NCBI GenBank assembly: GCA_028098005.1
Contig: JAOHFM010000019.1
Location: 1-25,220, forward strand
Reading direction: 5' to 3'
Length of the DNA: 25,220 bases
Source: Psychrosphaera sp.
GTDB taxonomy: Bacteria; Pseudomonadota; Gammaproteobacteria; Enterobacterales; Alteromonadaceae
In this document: piece after piece, positions 8,015-14,689 of the stretch
How positions within the stretch are numbered: position 1 is the stretch's first letter
How the letters are laid out: the number at the start of each line of letters is the position of its first letter
Position numbers and translations under genes: made by a program
Notes under the pieces: generated by a model
Told to the model about the DNA's origin: nothing
The model's input: the letters and a program-made list of their open reading frames with translations, nothing else
The model's database searches: none

Positions 8015-8125
8015 TTCTCGCTTCTCATCGACAAAGGCATTATTAATGCGGAAAACCTTAGACAAGCTCATGCTGACTTAGAGTCAGGGAAATCTATCGG
8101 GAAGATAGTACTAGAAGGTTTCTAA
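8015..8125 (+). pseudogene. C-terminal remnant of an MDR-type NADPH:quinone oxidoreductase
   Basis: The frame reads from just after a stop (8012-8014) through LIDKGIINAENLRQAHADLE and SGKSIGKIVLEGF to TAA at 8123-8125. This matches the end of zinc-type alcohol dehydrogenase/quinone oxidoreductases, where an aaeAHr-leSGkhiGKIVL tail is characteristic. No start codon, NAD-binding domain or catalytic domain is present, so only about 36 codons survive. It lies where an operon partner of the CMD gene would be expected, suggesting a deletion. Confidence 0.7.
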
Positions 8126-8135
8126 AGCCTTCTAG
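8111..8135 (+). repeat. Hairpin at the end of the pseudogene
   Basis: CTAGAAGGTTT and AAGCCTTCTAG pair over 11 bp (one G-U) with a 3-nt loop, overlapping the stop codon of the oxidoreductase remnant. No T-run follows, so termination would be weak; it may be the relic terminator of the lost gene. Confidence 0.5.
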
Positions 8136-8198
8136 AACCTAAACAACGTGTATTAGTAAAAAAAACGATTGTATCTTTAATTTAAAAGACAAGTTTAC

Positions 8199-8227
8199 TT
8201 GACATAGGAATATGTGTCGTATAACTT
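8199..8227 (+). promoter_or_regulatory. Promoter and possible operator for the membrane protein-XRE pair
   Basis: TTGACA (8199-8204) is a perfect -35 box. TAACTT (8222-8227, 17-bp spacer) or TATAAC (8220-8225, 15-bp spacer) could be the -10. Between them is an inverted repeat ACATA-GGAA-TATGT (8202-8215) whose left arm overlaps the -35. This is a suitable place for an autorepressor such as the XRE protein encoded second in the operon. Confidence 0.5.
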
Positions 8228-8278
8228 TATCAAAAGTTAAGCAAACTTTACATTTAGTAAACCTAAAGGATGCATATC

Positions 8279-8704
8279 ATGAATAAATTTGAACAAGCAT
8301 GTATAGACAAAGGACTCGTTCCAAAAGATATTAAGAATGCCAATATTACTAACGCCTGGGCATTAGCTTGGGCGCTAAGTTTGGCTGGAATTTCATACGC
8401 TGCTGACCAGAGTTGGTACGACTCCATCGCCATTATTCTCGCTGCATTTGCAATCCACCTTGCCATTGGTATAAAGCTTATCTTTGTGTTTAGAAATTTC
8501 ATCAAACAAGCTGACGAACTTGAGCGAAAAATACAACTAGATGCATTGGCCTTTTCTGTTGGTGTTGTCATTGTGTCTTTTTCTAGTTATTCAATTTTAG
8601 AGAAGTCATTGCAGATGCCAGAACTCACTCCTAGCATTATGATCGTCATACTCAGTGTTTCTTATATGGTAGGTATAGTTGTTGGTCGTAGGTTGGTTAG
8701 ATGA
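8279..8704 (+). CDS. Small integral membrane protein of unknown function
   Basis: 141 residues with about four transmembrane segments: WALAWALSLAGISYA, IAIILAAFAIHLAIGIKLIFVF, FSVGVVIVSFSSYSIL and IMIVILSVSYMVGIVVG. A charged cytoplasmic linker QADELERKIQLDALA between the second and third helices is the most family-like stretch; proteins with a DEL-RKIQLEALA motif are often encoded beside small XRE regulators. The ATG at 8279 is preferred (AAAGGA at 8265-8270, eight bases away); the in-frame ATG at 8270 overlaps that SD. The stop overlaps the start of the XRE gene by four bases (ATGA), so the two are translationally coupled. The function is unknown. Confidence 0.82.
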   Translation: MNKFEQACIDKGLVPKDIKNANITNAWALAWALSLAGISYAADQSWYDSIAIILAAFAIHLAIGIKLIFVFRNFIKQADELERKIQLDALAFSVGVVIVSFSSYSILEKSLQMPELTPSIMIVILSVSYMVGIVVGRRLVR

Positions 8705-8916
8705 ACAATAAGTTAAAAGAGCTACGTGCAGCATTGAAAATGACTCAAGCGGATTTGGCAACCGCATTAGAAGTATCGAGACAGACCATTAATGCTATTG
8801 AAAAAGGCAAGTTTGATCCGAGTTTACCTTTGGCATTTAAGTTTTCAAGACTGTTTAAATTGCCAATTGAAGAGATATTTGATGACGAAGAAAGTATTGA
8901 TAATAAAAGTGCTTAG
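8701..8916 (+). CDS. XRE-family HTH transcriptional regulator (small)
   Basis: 71 residues, almost entirely a helix-turn-helix domain: LKELRAALKMTQADLATALE, VSRQTINAIEKGKFDPSLPL, then AFKFSRLFKLPIEEIFDDEE. This is the compact YozG/YgzD-like type that consists of the HTH alone. It overlaps the upstream membrane protein gene by ATGA and is followed by a terminator, so the pair forms a two-gene operon. It probably represses its own promoter, where an inverted repeat lies between the -35 and -10 boxes. It could also be read as the antitoxin-like half of a module, but no toxin is recognisable in its partner. Confidence 0.9.
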   Translation: MNNKLKELRAALKMTQADLATALEVSRQTINAIEKGKFDPSLPLAFKFSRLFKLPIEEIFDDEESIDNKSA

Positions 8917-8950
8917 AAACATTAAGCAACGATATAAACAATACATAATA

Positions 8951-9000
8951 AAAAAGCTTATTAATATCTGGGAAAGTACCAATTTATTAATAAGCTTTTA
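8951..9000. terminator. Bidirectional A/T-rich terminator hairpin
   Basis: The perfect 15-bp inverted repeat AAAAGCTTATTAATA (8952-8966) / TATTAATAAGCTTTT (8985-8999) has an 18-nt loop that can itself pair TGG with CCA. T-rich ends occur on both strands. It lies between the XRE gene and the convergent PEP-CTERM gene and can serve both. Confidence 0.72.
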
Positions 9001-9046
9001 TTTCGCTAATATGGATGTTTAAACTTTAAAACCAGTTAGCAACAAA

Positions 9047-9739
9047 TTACGCTTTCTGACTAAGTTTACGTCTAATAGCTAAACCCAAAATAGACATTGA
9101 TAAAATAAATATACTGGCTGGTTCACTTACGTTCGCGGCCGTTACATTTACCGTCATTCTTGTTTCCGCCAAAATATCAGCGCCTGTAATATCGGTTACA
9201 GTTAAAACAAAATCGTATATACCAGCAACTGAATTATCAAAAGGTTGCATTAACCACCCTATGTTCATAGAGTTTTGAGCGACAGAGTTATTATTGCCAA
9301 TTGCGTTATCTGTGAATACAGATACTGGGTCAAAAGTAAGGAAGTTCTGACTGATGCTAGGGTCGAGATCAACTGCTAATGATATTAAGTAATTGCTAAA
9401 TGTTTCGTCATTTACGCCATCGGTATTCACATTTATTGCAAACTCAAAGTTCCAAGCCGCACCAGGATTCCCCCAACGCGGATGCTCTCCCGCCAACATA
9501 TTGTAGTTTCCAGCGCCGTCACTGTTATATTCACTTACGTAAGGCACCTTAGCTCTCAAAGCGACTTCAATATCATTTTGTGCATCAATTACAAAAAAAC
9601 CATTGCCATTGCCTGAGCCAAAGATTACGCCAGGAGATATGTCACCGTCATAAATTAAATCTGATTTCGCATTATTTGAGAATATAAGTACAGTTAATAA
9701 TGATATACAGGTAACTAATTTTACTAATTGTTTGGTCAT
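9047..9739 (-). CDS. PEP-CTERM sorting-domain exported protein
   Basis: 230 residues. The N-terminus is a signal peptide (basic TKQLVK, hydrophobic core, cut near NNAKS). The C-terminus has the three-part PEP-CTERM signal: the motif SEPAS, a hydrophobic helix IFILSMSILGLAI and a basic tail RRKLSQKA. The middle is a beta-rich, Asn/Asp/Gly-rich region of no recognised domain. Such proteins are cleaved and anchored or released by an exosortase (XrtA-like) and are often glycosylated, commonly in exopolysaccharide-producing bacteria. No exosortase gene is in this window. AAGGA precedes the ATG. The gene stands alone between a convergent operon and the divergent SatD gene. Confidence 0.85.
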   Translation of the reverse strand: MTKQLVKLVTCISLLTVLIFSNNAKSDLIYDGDISPGVIFGSGNGNGFFVIDAQNDIEVALRAKVPYVSEYNSDGAGNYNMLAGEHPRWGNPGAAWNFEFAINVNTDGVNDETFSNYLISLAVDLDPSISQNFLTFDPVSVFTDNAIGNNNSVAQNSMNIGWLMQPFDNSVAGIYDFVLTVTDITGADILAETRMTVNVTAANVSEPASIFILSMSILGLAIRRKLSQKA

Positions 9740-9790
9740 TTTTATTCCTTAAAATTTAGTTTTTCATTATATTTAATATAATCCAAACTT

Positions 9791-9814
9791 GTTTACTGTT
9801 GAGGTACAGCAAAC
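9791..9814. repeat. Imperfect inverted repeat upstream of the PEP-CTERM gene
   Basis: GTTTACTGT (9791-9799) and ACAGCAAAC (9806-9814) are complementary at 8 of 9 positions with a 6-nt spacer. It lies about 50 nt before the PEP-CTERM start and could be an operator for that gene or a hairpin in its leader. Confidence 0.4.
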
Positions 9815-9894
9815 TTCATACCAGACAAAAATACATATAAAATCAAAAACTTAAATTGGTCTCAAAACAAACTGTAAAATAAACCGACAACTCA

Positions 9895-9970
9895 TGCAAT
9901 TAAATAGGGTTGCATATCAATGTGCAACTAAATAAGATTGCTTTATCAAATGCAACCTTATATAGTTTAT
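9895..9970 (+). promoter_or_regulatory. Three phased 20-bp operators and promoter of the satD-like gene
   Basis: Three related 20-bp sites start at 9895, 9923 and 9951, exactly 28 bp apart. The first is TGCAATTAAATAGGGTTGCA, the second TGCAACTAAATAAGATTGCT, and the third is degenerate (TGCAACCTTATATAGTT). Sites one and two have TGCAA/TTGCA-type arms, and the third resembles the reverse complement of the others. TTGCTT (9938-9943), 17 bp, TATAGT (9961-9966) is a good sigma70 promoter; TTGCAT (9910-9915), 17 bp, TAAGAT (9933-9938) is a second one shifted by 28 bp. A strong SD (GGAGGTG, 9974-9980) follows. Confidence 0.62.
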
Positions 9971-9987
9971 TACGGAGGTGATTAAAT

Positions 9988-10614
9988 ATGATTGCAGTGT
10001 TAACGGGTGATGTTGTTCATTCTAGCAAAATGTCTAGCAAGCAGTACTCTCAAACTATTGACATGTTAAAGCAGCTAATTTTAACTGAAAAACATAAAAG
10101 TGGTGCCTGTGGCGACATATACAGAGGTGATGAGTTTCAATTGCAATACTCTAAACCTGAATATGCATTACAAAGCGCATTAGTTTTTAAACTTAGTCTG
10201 CCTTGCACACTTTCATTGGCGTATGGGAAATATGAGGTTTTTAATGACTCACCAAGTACCTCTTCTGGCCCAGTTTACATAGAGTCCGGAAAAGGTTTAG
10301 ACAGCGCTAACCGCGGTGATTTGATAGTAAACTTCCCAACAGATAACAGTGTTTTGCAGAATACTAGCCCCCCTGCACCGTTCCATCCTAACGGCTTGTT
10401 ACTATTAAATAACTTTTTAACACACACACTAAACAGCTTAACTAAGTCTCAATCAGAGTTATTACTGGCGTATATTAAAAATGGCTTTCCAGAGCACAAG
10501 TTCCTTGCAGAGCTGACAGGAACTAGTCGTCAAAATATCAGCAACAGGTTGAGTAGCATGGGCGCACATTTAGTGAGAGACTACGTAAATTACATAAACC
10601 AATTATTGGCCTAG
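9988..10614 (+). CDS. SatD-like protein with C-terminal HTH
   Basis: 208 residues. The N-terminal MIAVLTGDVVHSSKM is the conserved start of the SatD family (TGD followed by a small polar segment). A middle region contains CGDIYRGDEFQLQYSKPEYALQSALVFK, which recalls nucleotide-cyclase-like folds, and then ESGKGLDSANRGD. The C-terminal 60 residues (SLTKSQSELLLAYIKNGF then FLAELTGTSRQNISNRLSSM) form a likely sigma-like helix-turn-helix. SatD was named from a Streptococcus acid-tolerance locus; its biochemical role is not established. A very strong SD, GGAGGTG, precedes the ATG. The gene is 15 bp upstream of a DUF3307 membrane protein gene, a pairing seen in other bacteria. The HTH probably binds the triple operator upstream. 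Confidence 0.8.
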   Translation: MIAVLTGDVVHSSKMSSKQYSQTIDMLKQLILTEKHKSGACGDIYRGDEFQLQYSKPEYALQSALVFKLSLPCTLSLAYGKYEVFNDSPSTSSGPVYIESGKGLDSANRGDLIVNFPTDNSVLQNTSPPAPFHPNGLLLLNNFLTHTLNSLTKSQSELLLAYIKNGFPEHKFLAELTGTSRQNISNRLSSMGAHLVRDYVNYINQLLA

Positions 10615-10629
10615 TTAAACGGATTTAAA

Positions 10630-11367
10630 ATGGAATTAATCATATTATTGATCGTCGCACACTTCATTGGTGACTTCTATTTACAACCAAAACAATGGGT
10701 TGATTGCCGTAATACCAACCATGCGCGTTCAAAAGGCTTGTATAAGCACATTGCGACACACTTTGTTTTAAGTGTATTTGCAGCCTTGCTAAACGACTTG
10801 TCAGTATTCACAATATTTTTGGTGGGCAGTTCTATTGCCGTTACACATTTTTTAGCCGACCTGTGGAAATCACATCAAGCACCAACATTAATGTCTTTTC
10901 TAATGGATCAGCTTATCCATATCATGGTTATTTTAGGCATTGGCTTTGCTGTATCTAACGTTACGTTTGAGCAATTAAGCACTTCTTTGGATGACCTATT
11001 TACAACTAGCAATGTCATTTTCGCTACGGCGTATTTGTTGGTTTGTAAACCGGCTTCTGTACTCATTAGTTTGGCACTTAATAAACACACGCAACATTTA
11101 GCTGAAGAAGCTGGTAATAAAGGCTTACAAGCGGCAGGCGCATGGATTGGTTACCTAGAGCGATGTTTAACCATTTCATTTATTTTTATGGGGCAGTTTG
11201 CAGGTATCGCATTTTTAGTAGCAGCTAAAACTATATTTCGCTTTGGTGATTTAACAAAAAACAACGACATGAAACTGACGGAATACATGATGTTAGGTAC
11301 GCTACTTAGCTATGCTATTGCTATTTTTGTTGGTTGGAATGCCATTCACCTTATGCGGGTTTTATAA
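10630..11367 (+). CDS. DUF3307 integral membrane protein
   Basis: 245 residues and about six to seven hydrophobic segments. The N-terminal AHFIGDFYLQPKQWVDCRNT and GLYKHIATHFVLSVFAALL carry the conserved His, Asp, Gln and paired His residues of the DUF3307 family, and a second HFLADLWKSHQ motif follows. These polar residues at membrane borders look like a metal- or active-site cluster, but no activity is known. Its start lies 15 bp after the SatD-like stop codon, with GGA before the ATG, so the two are one operon. A weak A/T hairpin (ATAAAATA 11364-11371, TATTTTAT 11384-11391) follows the stop. Confidence 0.85.
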   Translation: MELIILLIVAHFIGDFYLQPKQWVDCRNTNHARSKGLYKHIATHFVLSVFAALLNDLSVFTIFLVGSSIAVTHFLADLWKSHQAPTLMSFLMDQLIHIMVILGIGFAVSNVTFEQLSTSLDDLFTTSNVIFATAYLLVCKPASVLISLALNKHTQHLAEEAGNKGLQAAGAWIGYLERCLTISFIFMGQFAGIAFLVAAKTIFRFGDLTKNNDMKLTEYMMLGTLLSYAIAIFVGWNAIHLMRVL

Positions 11368-11450
11368 AATACATTCAGTTGCTTATTTTATCAAAAACCA
11401 CCTTTAACGCTTTTCTATACAAAGAAGTAACTACCTGCCTTACTAATAAG

Positions 11451-12518
11451 CTACAGCGCTTTGGTCGTTAAGTCATCTAAGTGTTTTACAGAGCGGTCGA
11501 CCCCGTTTTTGCTTGGCATAATTAACATATCACCTTCAATAAACGCATTGTAAAGCGGAGCTAATGGCCGTTTAAAATCGTTAATACCACCAGACCATAG
11601 GCGCTGGCCATTAAACTGACTGTAAACGCTGATAAACTCCTTAGTTTTTAATAGAAGTAAATTATCATAACCTTCAAGCCAAGTTGACTCCCAATTAACC
11701 TCTGGTGGAAGCTTTGTTTGCCAAGTCACGTTGCCATTTTTAACTTTAGTTAACTCGCCATAAGACTTAATTCGATACTTTGTTTCTTCATCACTGACCA
11801 CTTCATAATATTGGTTTTTATAGGAAACCGTATAAAGCTCATTGTTATCGCCTAACCATAGGCTGCTAACTGCATGATCATTTGAAGAGCTTGATAAAGC
11901 GCCGTCATAAAACCAACATAACGTCTCATCAATTACCGCTGATTGAGTGTCGTGCATCGAACAAACTTTTATATCTTGTATCCCATTGTCCGCTTTTACT
12001 CTGAATGACAGCAAAGAAAGGCCATCGTCACTAATTAAAAATTGGGTGCCTCCGTGATAATGAAATATCACTTCTATAGGCTGTGGAAACAAAACCTGTT
12101 TTGCTGATACTTCTTTATCGCCTAGTTTGTAAGTATAAAAAGTTCTATGGGTCGATGATATTCCAGCAACTAATATAGAGTTTGCATTGTTAGAAAAAAC
12201 GATATCGGTAAAAATGCCTTTGCCTTGCCAAATTACGTCTTCATTATGAATAATTGCAACCTGAACGGCCTTAGCTATGTCATTGCCATTACCGAAAAGT
12301 TCGTATTTAGTCAGTACTTTTACGTTGGTTTTTGGGTGCGTAAGTATGGCTTCTGGAGCAAAAGTAAGTTGTGACAGCAATACAGGTGTCAGCGACGACA
12401 AGTCTTTTTTTAGTTTAGAAGCTTGATTAGATGCAAGTAAGATATTCGAGTTAATTAAAAGTAAAGCAAGGACCGCAAACGCAGTACCTTGCCTTAACTG
12501 TCTTGTTAAAAAAGACAT
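11451..12518 (-). CDS. Exported protein of unknown function, beta-propeller-like
   Basis: 355 residues with a signal peptide or N-terminal anchor (RQLRQGTAFAVLALLLINSNILLAS). The rest is beta-rich with repeated short strands containing Trp/Tyr, such as DVIWQGKGIFTDIVF, ETLCWFYDGA, VSSLWLGDNNELYTVSY, NVTWQTKLPPEVNW and INGQRLW-like ISVYSQFNGQRLWSGG. This suggests a PQQ-like or Kelch-like propeller, but no domain is recognised with certainty. It is the last gene of a leftward operon: its ATG lies seven bases after the stop of the SPFH gene and lacks a clear SD, pointing to translational coupling. It probably acts in the periplasm with the SPFH/ABC proteins; the role is unknown. Confidence 0.75.
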   Translation of the reverse strand: MSFLTRQLRQGTAFAVLALLLINSNILLASNQASKLKKDLSSLTPVLLSQLTFAPEAILTHPKTNVKVLTKYELFGNGNDIAKAVQVAIIHNEDVIWQGKGIFTDIVFSNNANSILVAGISSTHRTFYTYKLGDKEVSAKQVLFPQPIEVIFHYHGGTQFLISDDGLSLLSFRVKADNGIQDIKVCSMHDTQSAVIDETLCWFYDGALSSSSNDHAVSSLWLGDNNELYTVSYKNQYYEVVSDEETKYRIKSYGELTKVKNGNVTWQTKLPPEVNWESTWLEGYDNLLLLKTKEFISVYSQFNGQRLWSGGINDFKRPLAPLYNAFIEGDMLIMPSKNGVDRSVKHLDDLTTKAL

Positions 12519-12525
12519 CGCTGCA

Positions 12526-13434
12526 TTATTGACCGTCTTTATTTCTTAAGTCCATGATTGGCATAGCGCCCTCACCCATCATGGTAGAAGGTAACTTTCC
12601 GTCCCATGCTTGGGCTTCGGTCAACTTAACAATTAGCGGGTTGTTTTTCAGGGCTTTTGCTTTGGCTTCAATGGCTTGTGCTTCGGCTTTACCTTTCAGT
12701 AAAATTGATTGTGCTTCCGCTTCTGCGACTTTTAAAATGCCTTTTGCTCGCGCATCTGCGGTGTTTACCGCTCGTAAAGCTTCTAAGCGTTGGCGTTCAA
12801 GTTTATGCTCTTCCGCAGCCGCTAAGTTCTTTTCCGTTTGTTTGATTTCAATTGAATTAATGTACTTAGTTGGTAATACAATATTTTCTATCTGAATGTT
12901 ATCAACAATAACCGGAAAACCCTCCATTTCAGCTGTTAGGCGACGCTCAATACCTTGGATGGCTGTAGCTCGGTCTTGAATTAGCTGCTCTGCTTCAAAT
13001 TGTGGAATGGTATCTTTTGTCGCTGAACGAAAACGAGGATCTAAAATACGTTGCTCAAATTGAGTTAAGCCGCCATATCGCTTAAATAAGTCAAGTGCTG
13101 CTTCTTTGTTTACGGTCCAGTTAACTGATACTTCAATTGTGACCGGCATTTGCTCTTTTGTACTCGAAGCCATTTTTTCGGCGTTTTTGCGTGTTCTTAC
13201 TTCAATGCTTTCGACCGTTTCAATAAATGGAATTTTAAAGTGGAGCCCCGGATTTTCTTGGTGCATGGCTTCACCAAAACGTTTTACTACGCCAACGTGT
13301 CCTTCAATAACAATAAAATAAGAGTTAAATATCGCTATTAAGGCCAATACCCCTGGTACTACTTTCTTCAATGAAAGTGATTTAAATAAGTTCTTACCGC
13401 TTGTGCTTTTTTTTGTTGGATTAGTCATGTCCAT
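12526..13434 (-). CDS. Prohibitin/SPFH (Band 7) domain membrane protein
   Basis: 302 residues. One N-terminal transmembrane helix (VVPGVLALIAIFNSYFIVI, about 29-47) is followed by the SPFH domain (EGHVGVVKRFGEAMHQENPGLHFKIPFIETVESIEVRTRK), then FEQRILDPRFRSATKD and IVDNIQIENIVLPTKYINSIEIKQ. A long charged coiled coil (AAAEEHKLERQRLEALRAVN to AEAQAIEAKAKAL) follows, the oligomerisation region of prohibitins and HflK/HflC. These proteins form ring or cage assemblies on the membrane and act as scaffolds or protease modulators. AAGGAAG precedes the ATG at 13434. It lies 22 bp after the permease gene of a NatAB-like transporter, so it is part of that operon and may organise the transporter. Confidence 0.92.
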   Translation of the reverse strand: MDMTNPTKKSTSGKNLFKSLSLKKVVPGVLALIAIFNSYFIVIEGHVGVVKRFGEAMHQENPGLHFKIPFIETVESIEVRTRKNAEKMASSTKEQMPVTIEVSVNWTVNKEAALDLFKRYGGLTQFEQRILDPRFRSATKDTIPQFEAEQLIQDRATAIQGIERRLTAEMEGFPVIVDNIQIENIVLPTKYINSIEIKQTEKNLAAAEEHKLERQRLEALRAVNTADARAKGILKVAEAEAQSILLKGKAEAQAIEAKAKALKNNPLIVKLTEAQAWDGKLPSTMMGEGAMPIMDLRNKDGQ

Positions 13435-13456
13435 TGTTACTTCCTTTTTTAACTAA

Positions 13457-14689
13457 TTAACCTTTGTAGGTCGCTTTTAACATATCTTTTAAAGTTGGTT
13501 CTTTGCCGTACATATTCATGCCCATTTTGAATACCCTCGCCGCTAAAATTCGAAAATAATAGAAGCACGCGAAACTCAAGATTAAAGACAAAATTGGTTC
13601 CCAAATTGGCAGTTCTACCAATGACATTCTTACCGGCATAACAGCAAATGAAGTAACCGGCAGGTAACTTAAAAACACCGTAATAACGCTATTTGGTGAG
13701 TCTATTAAAAAGAACGTTAACACTACAGGCACAAGAGGCAGCATCATTAAACCGCTTTTACCACTATGATTTGGATCGTCTATTGCTGACGCGATGGCGG
13801 CCATAAAGGCTGCACATATTGAAAGCCCTGCAATGGCAAAAGCAAACAGCCAAGGTAAAAGAGACCAATTGATAATATTTAAATCTAGGGACTGATGTTT
13901 TATTACAACAGAGAAAAACAGAAACGATATAACAATTGAAAGTAATGTTCCTATCATGGTTTTAACGGCAAAAAGGATTTGCCCTAAAAGTTTTCCATCA
14001 ATCCAAGTTTGTGGTGTCATGGTTGCCATTAATTGCTCGGTTACTCGGTTTTGTTTTTCGCCGGTAATACTTACAAACAGTTGTCCAAATACACCAAATA
14101 CAGCGACAACAAGTAAAAACAAAACGCCGTAGGCCGTTAGGGTTTGAGTTTTATCCGCTTCATTCTTCAGTAAATCATCAAGTACTTTATGATCTATATT
14201 AATAGGTGTGCTAAGCGCAACCTGCTGCTCACTAGTTAAGTTGAGCTGCTCAAACTTTGCCATCTGCATTTCTGCGTTAATGAGTGTGATCAGCTGATTT
14301 TGCCAAGCAGACTTTTCAGCTGTAGTTAGTGAGGCGTTTACCATTTGCTCCCCTAACAACGTTGAGTTTGATTCATGAAACTCTAGGGCTGCATCAAACA
14401 CACTTTCTTGAGTTAACCCAGTAACAACCTCTTGTAGGTTATCAACCTCAATAAACTCAAATGACGTTGCGTTTGGTAAGTCTTGATTAACTTCAAAGGA
14501 TTGCGCTGTCGCTATTTTGTATACGTCATCTAGTTGTTGGCTTTTATTAGCAACGAAATAAATAACTAAACCCGCAGCCAACATAATAAGCTTGCCAATA
14601 ACTTCCTGCTTTAGCTTAAAAAAGTGTAAGAACTCCCATTTAGCCACAGTCCAACTCTGTTTAAAATTGAGTGAATTTTTAGTATTCAT
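13457..14689 (-). CDS. ABC-2 type exporter permease, NatB-like
   Basis: 410 residues. One N-terminal membrane helix (GKLIMLAAGLVIYFV) is followed by a long extracytoplasmic domain of about 140 residues (from about 47 to 185), then a C-terminal cluster of five to six helices, including TAYGVLFLLVVAVFGVFGQL and the cytoplasmic GEKQNRVTEQLMATMTPQTW coupling segment typical of ABC-2 permeases. This layout matches NatB/ABC-2 membrane family members that export ions or small molecules. Its ATG overlaps the ATPase stop by one base (TAATG), indicating tight co-translation with it. Substrate unknown: NatAB exports Na+ in Bacillus, but that cannot be transferred here. Confidence 0.88.
   Translation of the reverse strand: MNTKNSLNFKQSWTVAKWEFLHFFKLKQEVIGKLIMLAAGLVIYFVANKSQQLDDVYKIATAQSFEVNQDLPNATSFEFIEVDNLQEVVTGLTQESVFDAALEFHESNSTLLGEQMVNASLTTAEKSAWQNQLITLINAEMQMAKFEQLNLTSEQQVALSTPINIDHKVLDDLLKNEADKTQTLTAYGVLFLLVVAVFGVFGQLFVSITGEKQNRVTEQLMATMTPQTWIDGKLLGQILFAVKTMIGTLLSIVISFLFFSVVIKHQSLDLNIINWSLLPWLFAFAIAGLSICAAFMAAIASAIDDPNHSGKSGLMMLPLVPVVLTFFLIDSPNSVITVFLSYLPVTSFAVMPVRMSLVELPIWEPILSLILSFACFYYFRILAARVFKMGMNMYGKEPTLKDMLKATYKG

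Noticed and set aside
8701..8916. Toxin-antitoxin module with the XRE protein as antitoxin
   Set aside because: The partner is a four-helix membrane protein with no toxin family features; a membrane protein-regulator pair is the simpler reading.
9895..9970. 28-bp periodic repeats resembling a minimal CRISPR array
   Set aside because: Only three units, each a degenerate palindrome, with 8-bp gaps that are too short for spacers, and they sit inside a promoter; operators explain them better. No cas genes are nearby.
12554..12895. Open frame of 113 codons on the plus strand
   Set aside because: Antisense to the coiled coil of the SPFH gene; its Ala/Ser-rich translation reflects the Ala/Glu-rich codons of that gene.
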